A stretch of 64,000 nt of DNA from AP-15 sp963732095 (GTDB lineage Bacteria > Pseudomonadota > Alphaproteobacteria > ATCC43930 > CGMCC-115725): NCBI GenBank assembly GCA_963732095.1, contig CAVSZA010000070.1:1-64000 (forward strand), given 5' to 3'. How positions within the stretch are numbered: position 1 is the first letter of the stretch; every line of letters begins with the position of its first letter. The position numbers and the translations under genes were made by a program. Shown here piece by piece: positions 37,503 through 46,552 of this stretch. Under the pieces are notes generated by a model, which was not told the origin of the DNA, searched no databases, and saw only the letters and a list, made by a program, of their open reading frames with translations.

Positions 37503-37873
37503 TCAAGTCCCTCTCTGAGATTGCGCCGCTCGTGTCGGGCCAAACGATTGGGAAATCACGCGCTGATGCGCGTAAGCTTTTAGCATCGCTCGTGGAGCCC
37601 CATCGGTCCCGTCGCAGGGTAAATCGCCACGCGAAGGTTGCCGAAATCGACCTCGTGCCGTCGTCAACGCGCCCTGCAAGGCATCGCCGGAGCCGGGTTG
37701 GTTCGGCTTAGTCAAGCGGTGTTGTTGCAGATCCAACCCGCCGGCGCGGCGCGGATAACCCGCCCGCCTCGATTTACGCGGACATCTTGAGGGGCCTTCG
37801 TCCGGCAACGGGCAGACATAGGGCGTGCGCGCCACGCGCGCCTGTGGCTGCGCTGAGCCGCTGCGAAAAAAAT
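37503..37873. other. Spacer upstream of the ferredoxin-P450 operator
   Basis: About 370 bases with no supported gene. The long minus-strand frame covering it crosses the operator and has no family resemblance. Confidence 0.35.
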
Positions 37874-37911
37874 TGACGCATGCGTCACGAAACAACTTGA
37901 CGCAAGCGTCA
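37874..37911 (+). promoter_or_regulatory. Tandem operator palindromes upstream of the ferredoxin-P450 genes
   Basis: TGACGCATGCGTCA (37874-37887) is a perfect 14-bp palindrome; TGACGCAAGCGTCA (37898-37911) is its near-perfect copy, with centres 24 bases apart. Both are preceded by T (TTGACG), so the second may also overlap a -35 element, with a weak -10 near 37919. Size and symmetry suit a TetR-type dimer, and a TetR gene lies at 41442-42092 beyond the genes to be controlled. Binding by that protein is inferred. Confidence 0.65.
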
Positions 37912-38016
37912 TTTTTCTGATCATGGCTTAAACCGAGGAAACCGAGCGCGGCGCCTCCGCAACCGACAGATCGGCGCTCGGCCGGTTCGGCGACGATTAT
38001 GATCGACGGAGACGTA

Positions 38017-38343
38017 ATGCCCAAGGTCACTTACATCGAGCATGACGGGACACGACATCGGGTGGAAGTCGCGGCCGGGCTGTCGCTGATGCGCGGCGCC
38101 ATCGACAACAACGTGCCCGGGATAGACGCAGATTGCGGCGGCCAATGCGCCTGCGCCACCTGCCACGTCTATGTCGAGCCCGCCTGGTTCGACAAGATCG
38201 GCGCGCCGATCATCGGTTCGCAGGAGGCGAGCATGTTGAGCTTTGCCGCCGCGGCCGAGTTCAATTCGCGCCTGGCGTGTCAGATCGCGATGCGCGAGGA
38301 ATTTGACGGGTTGACAGTCCGGATGCCGCAGGGACAGCACTGA
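38017..38343 (+). CDS. 2Fe-2S ferredoxin, adrenodoxin type
   Basis: ATG 38017 (GGAGACGTA upstream) is preferred to ATG 37999. The 108-residue protein has the Adx-type cluster ligands Cys40, Cys46, Cys49 in DADCGGQCACATCHVYV and Cys88 in LACQI. The extra Cys44 is not a usual ligand. It should shuttle electrons from an unseen ferredoxin reductase to the P450 encoded 18 bases downstream. It is the first gene after the tandem operators. Confidence 0.9.
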   Translation: MPKVTYIEHDGTRHRVEVAAGLSLMRGAIDNNVPGIDADCGGQCACATCHVYVEPAWFDKIGAPIIGSQEASMLSFAAAAEFNSRLACQIAMREEFDGLTVRMPQGQH

Positions 38344-38361
38344 CACGAACGGAGCCCTTGG

Positions 38362-39594
38362 ATGACCAGTTCCCTCCCCAATGTCTGTTCGATGCCGCTC
38401 GATGCGATCGACGTCAGCGACCCAAAAATCTACCAGGACGACGTCTGGCAACCCTATTTCGAGCGCCTGCGCCGAGAGGCCCCGGTGCATTACTGCCCGG
38501 AAAGCCGGTATGGCCCCTATTGGTCGGTCTGCAAGTACAGCGATATCATGCAGGTCGAAATCAATCATGGCGTCTACTCCTCCGAACTCGGCGGTATTGC
38601 CGTCGAGGACCCGCCCAAGGGTCTGGAGCGGGAGAGCTTTATCCGCATGGACCCGCCCAAACACGACGAGCAGCGCAAAGTGGTGGGTCCGATCGTCGCC
38701 CCGGCAAATCTTGCCGAGATGGAGGCGACGATCCGTGAACGGACGATCCGGGTACTCGATGGCCTGCCGCGGAACGAGACCTTTGACTGGGTCGAGCGGG
38801 TGTCGATCGAATTGACGACGATGATGCTGGCGACGTTGTTCGACTATCCCTGGGACGACCGCCGCCAGCTGACCTATTGGTCCGACGTCGCGATTTGCAA
38901 TGTCCGTGCGCCGGAATCGCCTGTGCACTCGGAACAGGCAAAATTCGGCGAATTAAAGAAGATGGCCGAGCGGATGGCCGAGCTTTACAACGAGCGCGCC
39001 AAACAGCCGCCAAAATTCGATCTGTTGTCGATGCTGGCGCATGGGCCAGCGACGCAAAACATGCCGCTGCGGGAATTTATGGGCAATCTGACCTTGTTGA
39101 TCGTCGGCGGCAACGACACGACGCGCAATTCGATGACCGGCGGCCTCTACGCTCTGAGCCGGCATCCGGGCGAATATCAGAAAATGCGCGATAATCCGGC
39201 GCTGATCGCGAGTCTGGTGCCGGAGATTATTCGCTACGTGACCCCGGTCATCCACATGCGGCGCACCGCGACCCAGGATGCAGAGCTCGGCGGCAGACAG
39301 ATCAAAAAGGGCGACAAGGTCGTCATGTGGTATGTCTCCGGCAACCGCGACCCCGACGCGATCGACGACCCGGACAGTTTCATCATCGACCGGCCGCGGC
39401 CGCGTCAGCATCTGTCGTTCGGCTTTGGCATTCACCGCTGCGTCGGCAACCGGCTCGCCGAATTGCAATTGCGCATCCTGTGGGAAGAGCTCTTGCCGCG
39501 CTATCCCGTGATCGAGGTGTTGGCGCCGCCGCGCCGCACCTACTCCAACTTCATTCACGGCATGCGCTCGATGCCGGTGCGTATCCCCGCTTAA
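38362..39594 (+). CDS. Cytochrome P450
   Basis: The 410-residue soluble class I bacterial P450 is complete: I-helix oxygen-binding motif GGNDTTR (residues 249-255), ExxR motif in VPEIIRYVTP, and heme-ligand loop FGFGIHRCVGNRLAE with Cys360. It would hydroxylate a hydrophobic substrate using electrons from the adjacent ferredoxin. The overall pattern (VSGNRDPDAIDDPDSF) is that of alphaproteobacterial terpenoid, steroid or alkyl hydroxylases; the exact CYP family cannot be set from memory. Its stop codon lies at the left edge of a direct repeat that recurs after the next gene. Confidence 0.93.
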   Translation: MTSSLPNVCSMPLDAIDVSDPKIYQDDVWQPYFERLRREAPVHYCPESRYGPYWSVCKYSDIMQVEINHGVYSSELGGIAVEDPPKGLERESFIRMDPPKHDEQRKVVGPIVAPANLAEMEATIRERTIRVLDGLPRNETFDWVERVSIELTTMMLATLFDYPWDDRRQLTYWSDVAICNVRAPESPVHSEQAKFGELKKMAERMAELYNERAKQPPKFDLLSMLAHGPATQNMPLREFMGNLTLLIVGGNDTTRNSMTGGLYALSRHPGEYQKMRDNPALIASLVPEIIRYVTPVIHMRRTATQDAELGGRQIKKGDKVVMWYVSGNRDPDAIDDPDSFIIDRPRPRQHLSFGFGIHRCVGNRLAELQLRILWEELLPRYPVIEVLAPPRRTYSNFIHGMRSMPVRIPA

Positions 39595-39671
39595 CAGTAC
39601 GAATGCGGCGATCGAGATCGCTTTGCGGAGTTTATCCTCGGGCCAGCAAGGCCGGGCCGTGGGCTCGCAAC
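39593..39671 (+). repeat. Direct repeat left of the flavin monooxygenase gene
   Basis: This ~79-base segment recurs at 41270-41349 with roughly 80 to 85% identity (shared CTTTGCGGAGTT, CTCGGGCC, GCAAGGCCGG, CGTGGGCTCGC blocks). The two copies bracket the monooxygenase gene exactly. Confidence 0.75.
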
Positions 39672-39728
39672 CACCCTTTTAGAGCGATTTTCGAGCAGAC
39701 TGCATCCACGGAAACGAGATCTGAACCT

Positions 39729-41231
39729 ATGACCAGGACAAACCCAGGCTCCGTGACGGCACCACAAGCCTCTGAGCACTTTGATGTCGTGATCGTTGGG
39801 GCGGGAATCTCCGGGGTCGGCGGTGCGTATCACCTCACCAAGCAGTGCCCCGGGACGAGCTTTATCGTCCTCGAGGCGAAGGAAAGCTTCGGTGGTACCT
39901 GGCTCACCCACCGCTATCCCGGCATCCGGTCGGATAGCGACCTTTATACTTTCGGCTATCGCTTCAAGCCATGGACCAGTGCACCAATCGCAACCGCTGC
40001 CGAGATCCTCAACTACATGGGCGAAGTCATCGACGAAAACGATCTCGGCCGCCACATCCGTTATCGTCACGAGATCACGTTGGCGCGCTGGTCGAGCAGC
40101 GAAAATCTTTGGACGCTCGAGGCGACCCGGACGGATACTGGCGAAAGTCTCCGGTTCACCGCCAACTTCCTTTGGATGTGCCAGGGCTATTACCGGCACT
40201 CGCGGGGCTATACGCCGGAATGGGTTGGGATGGCGGACTACAAGGGCCAGATCGTCCACCCGCAGAATTGGCCGGAGGATCTGGACTACGCAGGCAAGAA
40301 TGTCGTCGTCATCGGCTCGGGAGCCACCGCGGCGACGCTTATTCCGGCGATCGCGCCCGAATGTGGCCATGTCACGATGCTGCAGCGCTCGCCGACCTAT
40401 TTCAGGACGGGTCGCAATGCGATCGCGATCGCGGACGAGTTGCGCGAACTGGACATCGACGAGGCGTGGATCCACGAGATCGCGCGCAAGAAAATCCTGC
40501 ACGACCAGGCGGTCTTTACCGGCCGCTCGTTCACCGAACCGGAGGCCGTCAAACAGGAACTGCTAGCGGGGATTCGAGCCTATCTGGGCCCCGACTGCGA
40601 CATTGAAACGCATTTTACGCCGAAATACCGACCGTGGCGGCAGCGCATCGCCTTCATTCCTGACGGCGACTTTTTGGAGGCGATCCGCGCCGGTAAGGCG
40701 TCGGTTGTCACTGACGAGATCGAGAGGTTTACAGAGAGCGGTATCCTCCTTCGGTCGGGCAGGATTCTCGAAGCTGACATCATCGTCACGGCCACCGGGT
40801 TCAATCTCAATGTACTCGGCGACATCGACTTCGTGATCGACGAGAAGCCCCTCGTCCTCTCGGATATGGTCACCTATCGCGGCATGATGTTTACGGGCGT
40901 GCCGAACATGGCGTGGGTCTTCGGGTATTTTCGAGCCAGCTGGACGCTGCGCGCGGACCTCGTCGCTGACTTTGTTTGCCGGCTGCTCAATCACATGAAG
41001 GAAAAGGGCGTTCGGAAGGTCGCGCCGAGGCTTCGACCTGAGGACAAGGAAATGCCGTTGCTGCCTTGGATCGATCCCGAGAACTTCAATCCCGGCTATA
41101 TGATGCGCAGCATGCACCTGCTGCCGAAGCGCGGTGACAAGCCTGAATGGCAACACACTCAAGATTATTGGACCGAGAAGGATCAGTTTCCTGCCGCCGA
41201 CCTCGACGACGGTTGCTTTGTCTACGAGTAA
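39729..41231 (+). CDS. Flavin-containing monooxygenase, Baeyer-Villiger type
   Basis: From ATG 39729, 500 residues. The FAD fold VVIVGAGISGVGG (residues 20-32), the NADPH fold VVVIGSGATAATL and the Baeyer-Villiger fingerprint (FxGxxxHxxxW form) as YKGQIVHPQNWP at residues 171-182 are all present. The enzyme would insert oxygen next to a ketone or oxidise a heteroatom, using NADPH. Position after ferredoxin and P450 suggests sequential oxidation (hydroxylation, ketone formation, ester formation) of one substrate. The gene is framed by direct repeats, hinting at separate insertion. Confidence 0.9.
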   Translation: MTRTNPGSVTAPQASEHFDVVIVGAGISGVGGAYHLTKQCPGTSFIVLEAKESFGGTWLTHRYPGIRSDSDLYTFGYRFKPWTSAPIATAAEILNYMGEVIDENDLGRHIRYRHEITLARWSSSENLWTLEATRTDTGESLRFTANFLWMCQGYYRHSRGYTPEWVGMADYKGQIVHPQNWPEDLDYAGKNVVVIGSGATAATLIPAIAPECGHVTMLQRSPTYFRTGRNAIAIADELRELDIDEAWIHEIARKKILHDQAVFTGRSFTEPEAVKQELLAGIRAYLGPDCDIETHFTPKYRPWRQRIAFIPDGDFLEAIRAGKASVVTDEIERFTESGILLRSGRILEADIIVTATGFNLNVLGDIDFVIDEKPLVLSDMVTYRGMMFTGVPNMAWVFGYFRASWTLRADLVADFVCRLLNHMKEKGVRKVAPRLRPEDKEMPLLPWIDPENFNPGYMMRSMHLLPKRGDKPEWQHTQDYWTEKDQFPAADLDDGCFVYE

Positions 41232-41269
41232 GTCGACGACAGCACTTTCCGAACCGCTACCGTTTAGTC

Positions 41270-41349
41270 AACAGCACAAATCCGCCGATCGAGATTGCTT
41301 TGCGGAGTTCATACTCGGGCCGGCAAGGCCGGACCCGTGGGCTCGCGAC
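41270..41349 (+). repeat. Direct repeat right of the flavin monooxygenase gene
   Basis: Second copy of the 39593-39671 segment in the same orientation, with one indel (GGGCC versus GGACCC) and scattered substitutions. Confidence 0.75.
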
Positions 41350-41441
41350 GACGCTTGAGTGGCTGTCGTTGCCGAGGAATAAAGCGAGACGAAGCAATCC
41401 CGTCGTTATCCTGCGTGGCGGCATTCCCGTGCAGGTATGGC

Positions 41442-42092
41442 TCACGGTTCGACCCGCGGCACCGCCGGCAATCCGCGCAGGATCAGGTTTGCCGCAAACG
41501 CCACGGCGCCGTCGATGTCGAGCGGCTGCCGTGCCAGCATTCGATCGCCGATCTCACGGGCGACGCCGATCACCGCGGCGGTCAGGTATTCGACATCGAC
41601 GCGCAACCCCGGATCGCGCTGCATCACGAACTCGATTGACGAGCGCACCTCCTCGAACACCGCCGCCGCTGCCGGCGTCTGGATCCGGACGCGCGGATAG
41701 CGCTCGGCCAGCTGCCGGGTAGTGCGCAGCGCCAGCTGCTCGTCGACGATGAATTGAAAGTAAACCCGGATGACGCCGATCAAATAGCCGGCAAAATCGT
41801 TCGCCCCTTCGCGATGCGCCCGCAGAATAGGCCGCAATCGTTCGGCCGCATCCGAGGCGATCGCGCGCGCGATCTCTTCCTTGGACCGGTAATAATTGTA
41901 GAATGTGCCGGAAGCGAGCCCAGTGCGGCCGATGATGTCGCGCACGCTTGCGGCTTCATAACCGACCTCGGCGAAAACCTCGCGTGCAGCGGTCAGGATC
42001 GCGCGCCAATTCTCGAGCTTTTTCTGGGCCCGCTTGCCGCTGCCCGCAGCGCCGGCGCCGGGATTTTCCCCCCGCGGGGTCGATTGGGCCAA
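41442..42092 (-). CDS. TetR family transcriptional regulator
   Basis: The 216-residue protein has an N-terminal helix-turn-helix (ILTAAREVFAEVGYEAASVR, then GRTGLASGTFYNYYRSKEE), the standard TetR DNA-binding domain, followed by an all-helical ligand domain. The start is a TTG at 42092; no better ATG exists in the frame. It is oriented toward the monooxygenase genes and is the obvious candidate to bind the two palindromes at 37874-37911. No such palindrome is seen before its own start, so autoregulation is not supported. Confidence 0.87.
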   Translation of the reverse strand: MAQSTPRGENPGAGAAGSGKRAQKKLENWRAILTAAREVFAEVGYEAASVRDIIGRTGLASGTFYNYYRSKEEIARAIASDAAERLRPILRAHREGANDFAGYLIGVIRVYFQFIVDEQLALRTTRQLAERYPRVRIQTPAAAAVFEEVRSSIEFVMQRDPGLRVDVEYLTAAVIGVAREIGDRMLARQPLDIDGAVAFAANLILRGLPAVPRVEP

Positions 42093-42095
42093 GAT

Positions 42096-42308
42096 CTAGC
42101 CGGACGGCGGTGCCACGGCGAGGAGTTCGTCGAGGCGGGTGCGGAGCGACAAGAGGTCGCGCGATGCTTCGCGTTTGCGCTCCGCGGTGCGCAACAGAAA
42201 GGATGGGTGAAACATCGGCAATGTCGCGACCGGCTGGTCGAGACCCGGCACCGCGAGGTCGAACCAGCGGACCTCGGTTACGGTGCTTGTGCTGGCTCGC
42301 TGCCCCAC
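42096..42308 (-). pseudogene. Family 4/5 uracil-DNA glycosylase C-terminal remnant
   Basis: The minus strand encodes DQPVATLPMFHPSFLLRTAE, then KREASRDLLSLRTRLDEL. This is the last helix-loop of 4Fe-4S uracil-DNA glycosylases, including the catalytic-loop HPSFLL (usually HPAYLL). The N-terminal iron-sulfur and active-site parts are missing. Confidence 0.65.
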
Positions 42309-42323
42309 GGTGGAGATTTGATC

Positions 42324-44393
42324 CTAGCGCCACATGCCGCGCATGCGAGCCGCGACATCGATCCGTACGCCATGGCTCGGGTCTCGTGGCATCGAGGCTG
42401 CGGGAATACCAGGCCAGGTGGTTCCTTCGAAGAGGCCGAGCAACTCGTCTGGAATAAAGCGGGTGCGTGAAGCATAGACATGGTGGTCGCCTTGCGCGTT
42501 CTGGCCATGCATGAAGAAGCGCTGCGGGACCACCAGATGGAGATCGTCCTTGGCGCGCGTCATTGCGACATAGAGGAGGCGCCGCTCCTCCTCGATCTCT
42601 TCCGAAGCGCCGGTGCCGAGGTCAGACGGAATGCATCCATCGACGACATTCAGCACGAAGACCGACTTCCATTCTTGCCCCTTGGCGGAATGAATGGTCG
42701 AAAGGATCAGATAATCCTCGTCGAGCAGCGGTATACCGGACTGGTCGCTGGTCGCGTCCGGCGGGTCGAGCGTCAGTTCTGTCAGGAAACGCTCCCGCGA
42801 CGGATACCCGCTCGCGATCTGTTCAAGTTGGATCAGGTCGGCGCGTCGCGTCACGACGTCCTCATGCAGTCGTTCGAGATGCGGTTCGTACCACTGACGA
42901 GCGCGCTCGAGTTCAGCCGGCCAGCCGCTCCGTCCACCGCGCACGTTGCTAATCATCTCGACAAATGCTTGCCAGTCGTCTGCCGCGCGCGGCGGCGAAG
43001 GCGCATCGAGCAGCGCTTTGATCGGATTCGCCGTCCCCGTCATGTGGTCGAGCATTGCCCGCGCCGACGCCGGTCCCATGCCTGGGATGAGCTGCATCAC
43101 GCGGAATCCCGCGATGCCGTCGCGTGGGTTTTCGACAAAGCGCAGCAACGCCAGGATGTCTCTAATATGCGCGGTATCGAGAAACTTCAGACCGCCGTAT
43201 TTGACAAAGGGAATATTCCGCCGTGTCAGCTCGACTTCGAGCGGTCCGCAGTGATGCGAGGTGCGGAAGAGGACCGCTTGTTGTTTGAGCATCGATCCAC
43301 CCTCGCGGTTCTCCAGCACGCGCTCCGCGATGTAGCAAGCTTGGTCGGCTTCGTCGCGCACGCTGACGAGTTGTGGTCGCGCGGTGGAGTTTCGATTGGT
43401 CCACAGGTTCTTGGTGAAGCGCTCTCGCCCCAGACCGATCACCCCATTTGCCGCTGATAGGATCGTTTGGCTGGAGCGATAGTTGCGCTCGAGTGTGATG
43501 ATCTCTGCTGGCGGGCTGAACTGTGTCGGGAAATCGAGGATGTTGCGGATTGTCGCGGCGCGAAAGGAATAAATTGACTGCGCGTCATCGCCGACGACGG
43601 TCAGTCCGCGTCCACCGGGCTTAAGCGCCAAGATGATCGCGGCCTGGAGCCGATTCGTGTCTTGATATTCGTCAACAAGGACATGCTCGAAGCGACCACC
43701 GATATCCTCCGCGAAGCCTGGATCGCTGATGGTGTGGGCCCAGTAGAGCAGGAGGTCGTCGTAATCGAGCACATTCTGACGTTGTTTGGCTTCGACATAC
43801 GCCGCGAACAGCTCCTTCAGCTCGGTTTCCCAGCCGGAGCACCAGGGGAAAGTCGTGCCCACGACTTCTTCGATCGCGAGTTCGGCATTGATGCAACGAG
43901 AATAGACCGCAAGGCACGTCCCCTTTGTCGGAAAGCGGCTTTCGGTCGTTGAGAAGCCGAGCTCATGCCGGACCACGTTCATCAGATCGGCCGAGTCCTC
44001 GCGGTCGTGGATGGTGAAGGCGGGATCAAGTCCGATCCGATCGGCATATTCGCGCAGGAGCCGGGCGCCGATACCATGGAATGTGCCTGCCCAGGTCAAC
44101 GCATCGGTCATGATCCCGGCGCTGTTGCCGATGACCTGCCGCGCGATGCGCTCAACGCGCCGGGTCATTTCGGCGGCGGCGCGACGCGAAAAGGTCATTA
44201 GCAATATCCGGCGGGGATCGGCACCATTGACGATCAGATGGGCGACCCGGTGTGCCACGGTGTTGGTCTTTCCGGAACCCGCGCCGGCGATGACGAGGAG
44301 CGGCGGACCCGGTGCGGCGTTTTTCTCCGTCACCCCGTGCTCGACAGCTCGTCGCTGTTCGCGGTTGAGGCTTTCAAGATAAGCAACGGACAT
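42324..44393 (-). CDS. UvrD/Rep/PcrA-type superfamily 1 DNA helicase
   Basis: From ATG 44393, 689 residues. Motifs are in order: Q motif LNREQRRAVEH, Walker A GAGSGKT (residues 37-43), motif Ia MTFSRRAAAEM, motif II VDEYQDT, motif III VVGDDAQSIYSFR, motif IV TLERNYRSS, motif V ILSTIHSAKGQEW and motif VI LLYVAMTRAKDDL. All key residues are kept, so it should be an active 3'-5' translocase in repair or replication-restart. UvrD itself is larger (about 720-800) and this one lacks the extended C-terminal tail, so it is probably an accessory paralog. Confidence 0.92.
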   Translation of the reverse strand: MSVAYLESLNREQRRAVEHGVTEKNAAPGPPLLVIAGAGSGKTNTVAHRVAHLIVNGADPRRILLMTFSRRAAAEMTRRVERIARQVIGNSAGIMTDALTWAGTFHGIGARLLREYADRIGLDPAFTIHDREDSADLMNVVRHELGFSTTESRFPTKGTCLAVYSRCINAELAIEEVVGTTFPWCSGWETELKELFAAYVEAKQRQNVLDYDDLLLYWAHTISDPGFAEDIGGRFEHVLVDEYQDTNRLQAAIILALKPGGRGLTVVGDDAQSIYSFRAATIRNILDFPTQFSPPAEIITLERNYRSSQTILSAANGVIGLGRERFTKNLWTNRNSTARPQLVSVRDEADQACYIAERVLENREGGSMLKQQAVLFRTSHHCGPLEVELTRRNIPFVKYGGLKFLDTAHIRDILALLRFVENPRDGIAGFRVMQLIPGMGPASARAMLDHMTGTANPIKALLDAPSPPRAADDWQAFVEMISNVRGGRSGWPAELERARQWYEPHLERLHEDVVTRRADLIQLEQIASGYPSRERFLTELTLDPPDATSDQSGIPLLDEDYLILSTIHSAKGQEWKSVFVLNVVDGCIPSDLGTGASEEIEEERRLLYVAMTRAKDDLHLVVPQRFFMHGQNAQGDHHVYASRTRFIPDELLGLFEGTTWPGIPAASMPRDPSHGVRIDVAARMRGMWR

Positions 44394-44783
44394 TGATGGC
44401 AAATCGGTCAGCGGCTTTCCCGCTACTCAACCATGATTCTCTGTTTTGTTCGCAAACGGCTCAGTGACTCAAGCGTGGGCATTGAGGTTGGCGCTGTACC
44501 GCGTGCCATCTACGACCGTATTGGCTCGAATTGCTACCGCCACAGGTCGGCGGGCGCAGGGGTCGGACCGGCGGCGCCGGTATCGGTCAAGCGTGACGCT
44601 CGCGTGAGCTGGTTTTCCCTCATTTGGGACTGACGGTTCGAATCCGTCTCCCTCCAGCGGTGAGTCTTGCGAACCCGACTGGCCTAAAGCGAATTTGCCG
44701 GCGCCGGTTCATCGGCATTCCTTTCGACCTCTGCGCTGCCTAAGATCGCTCGAGCCCTTCGTACACAACGGGAGAATTGAGCG
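44394..44783. other. Spacer with repeat copy 3
   Basis: Non-coding spacer between divergent genes. It contains the dispersed tRNA-tail-like repeat at 44635-44678 and nothing else recognisable. Confidence 0.4.
44635..44678 (+). repeat. Dispersed tRNA-tail-like repeat, copy 3
   Basis: Reads GGTTCGAATCCGTCTCCCTC, then CAGCGGTGAGTC and TTGCGAACC. With copies 2 and 5 it shows the full T-loop-like start. Confidence 0.65.
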
Positions 44784-45507
44784 ATGATCGAAGTGTGGAG
44801 CTGGCCGACCCCCAATGGCCACAAAGTGCACATTGCGCTCGAAGAGCTCGGCCTCGAATACAAGGTGATCCCGGTCAACATCGGCGCCGGCGACCAGTTC
44901 AAGCCGGAGTTCCTGAAGATCACGGCAAACCACCGCATTCCGGCGATCGTCGACACCGACGGCCCGGGCGGCAAGCCGTTCACGCTCTTTAAATTCGGCA
45001 GCGATCCTGATCTATCTCTCGGAAAAGACTGGTGGCAAATTGATCCCGAAGGATCCGTTCGGCCGCTACAAATGCCTCGAATGGATAATGTTCCAAATGG
45101 GCGGCGTCGGCCCGATGTTCGGCCAATGGAACCATTTCGGCGCCTACGCTCCAGAAAAAATCCCCTATGCTATCGAGCGCTACACGAACGAGGTGAAACG
45201 CCTGACCCGGGTACTGAACCATCGTCTCGAAGAGGTGCATTGGCTCGCCGGCGACGAATACAGCATGGCCGACATCATCACCTTCCCGTGGATCCGCACT
45301 GCCGCGCAGTCAGGTGTTCGATTCGCCGAACGCGGCAGCATCGACGTGAACGAGTACCCAGCCGTCAAACGCTGGTATGACGAAATCGCGGCGCGGCCCG
45401 CGGTGCAACGCGGCCTCGCGATACTGGCCGACCACCAGAGTGATCGTCAAATCAGCGACACCGAACGCGAGAACACGTTTGGCGCGACGCAATTTGCCGC
45501 GCGTTGA
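44784..45507 (+). pseudogene. Glutathione S-transferase (YfcG/Nu-type) with one frameshift
   Basis: The N-terminal thioredoxin fold is normal (IEVWSWPTPNGHKVHIALEE, and HRIPAIVD with the cis-Pro). At about 44992 one extra base breaks the frame: the intact reading would be FTLFESAAILIYLSEKTGG, and the helical domain continues in the other phase from about 45000 to 45507 (FGRYKCLEWIMFQMGGVGPM). All remaining sequence is conserved, so a single indel or base-call error separates it from a functional ~240-residue GST. Confidence 0.85.
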
Positions 45508-45936
45508 CTGCCGCGTTGTTAGTACCCGAGAGCCAGCTTCCGGCTGCCCTCCCTCCAAGCCATCACGCAAGGTCCCCGACACGCACTCGGTAGGTTCGAT
45601 CTGCGATCACGATTTCGGCGTGTTCACTGTCACCAACATCGCGACGGAAAACACCGATGCGGTCCCGCCAGCGCACCCGGTCTCCAGGATGCCAAAGCCG
45701 GCTAATCAAGGGTTGCAAAGGTGCCGCGGGCCGAGAGTGTCGTTGACTTGCCTTGCGCCGCTCGCCGCCTGGCAATCGCTGTGTACCGGACATGTTGACG
45801 CCTCATTGGACTGATTGTACGCGGGTCGCGAATATCTGTAAGAGGCTTGATCCAAATCAATTCGTGAAAGCGCCGACCCCGTCATCTTGCTCCGCGAGGC
45901 GACAATCCCCCCAATCCCCGGTCGCCTCCTTACTGG

Positions 45937-45968
45937 AAACCCCGGTCTCCCCTAGCCGGGGTTTCTCT
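45937..45968 (+). terminator. Intrinsic terminator-like hairpin
   Basis: AAACCCCGG and CCGGGGTTT form a perfect 9-bp stem with a 10-base loop, followed by a pyrimidine-rich CTCTCT. Being symmetric it could act in either direction. It lies 430 bases after the GST gene. Confidence 0.5.
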
Positions 45969-46245
45969 CTGACCCGGCGGAGAACCTCCGATTCAATGTG
46001 TAAGTCGGCGCGCTGCCACACTAGCTGGTTTCTGCTCCCTCAGATCCCCTGGAGACGAAGGAACCTTCGCGCGCGATCCGCTCCTTGATCACGCCCAGCG
46101 CGACTTTTGTCCGCTGCGAGATCGCTTCGCGGTCACGGCTATGTGCTTGCCGACGCCTCGGAAAGCATCAGCCTCCTAGGTCGGTGAATGGTCCGACGGC
46201 GGTGGCGAATTCCATCTCCTGCAGACGCAATCTGATCGAGGGCGT

Positions 46246-46293
46246 CAGGTTCGCAATGGACTCTCCGCTGGAGGAGGGAGTCACGAGCGAACC
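46246..46293 (-). repeat. Dispersed tRNA-tail-like repeat, copy 4
   Basis: In minus orientation it reads TCCCTCCTCCAGCGGAGAGT, then CCATTGCGAACC, with a 3-base duplication (CTCCTCC) relative to the others. Confidence 0.6.
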
Positions 46294-46310
46294 CGTCTCT
46301 AAATCCCCCC

Positions 46311-46505
46311 AATTCCCTGCTAGCTGGGAAAATACAGGGAATTTCATCGCCTCGGGCCTCGGAGACGCGTCAACCGTGGCTAAAAACACCATAGAATCAG
46401 GTTCTTACAAGCCAATTCCCTACCCATCGTAACAGGGAATTTTTTACAGCCTTGCAGGGAATTTAATCAGCCGATCAGGGAGGTTTTCGCCTTGATCAGG
46501 GAAAG
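46311..46505. repeat. Cluster of CAGGGAAT / ATTCCCT inverted units
   Basis: Inverted pairs AATTCCCTG (46311-46319) with CAGGGAATT (46335-46343) and AATTCCCT (46414-46421) with AGGGAATT (46434-46441, followed by TTTTT) are joined by further CAGGGAA(T) units near 46455, 46476 and 46497. The second pair has terminator geometry. The block may be a repetitive palindromic element or protein-binding array next to a resolvase scar. Confidence 0.55.
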
Positions 46506-46552
46506 GCGTTCAGCTCACTGATTGCCCGTAATCGGGGGGGCACACGTGCCTG

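Larger units (their letters stand above)
45508..46552. other. Gene-free kilobase with terminator, repeats and CAGGGAAT cluster
   Basis: No gene is supported. The stretch holds a terminator-like hairpin (45937-45968), dispersed repeat copy 4 (46246-46293) and a cluster of short inverted CAGGGAAT units (46311-46505). Confidence 0.5.

Noticed and set aside
37503..38030. 175-codon minus-strand frame covering the ferredoxin promoter region
   Set aside because: It crosses the operator palindromes and the start of the ferredoxin gene, without family or ribosome site.
42480..43457. 325-codon plus-strand frame opposite the helicase
   Set aside because: Antisense of a gene with all SF1 helicase motifs.
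46311..46505. CRISPR array
   Set aside because: The CAGGGAAT units are too short, irregularly spaced and inverted; there are no equal spacers and no cas genes in the window.
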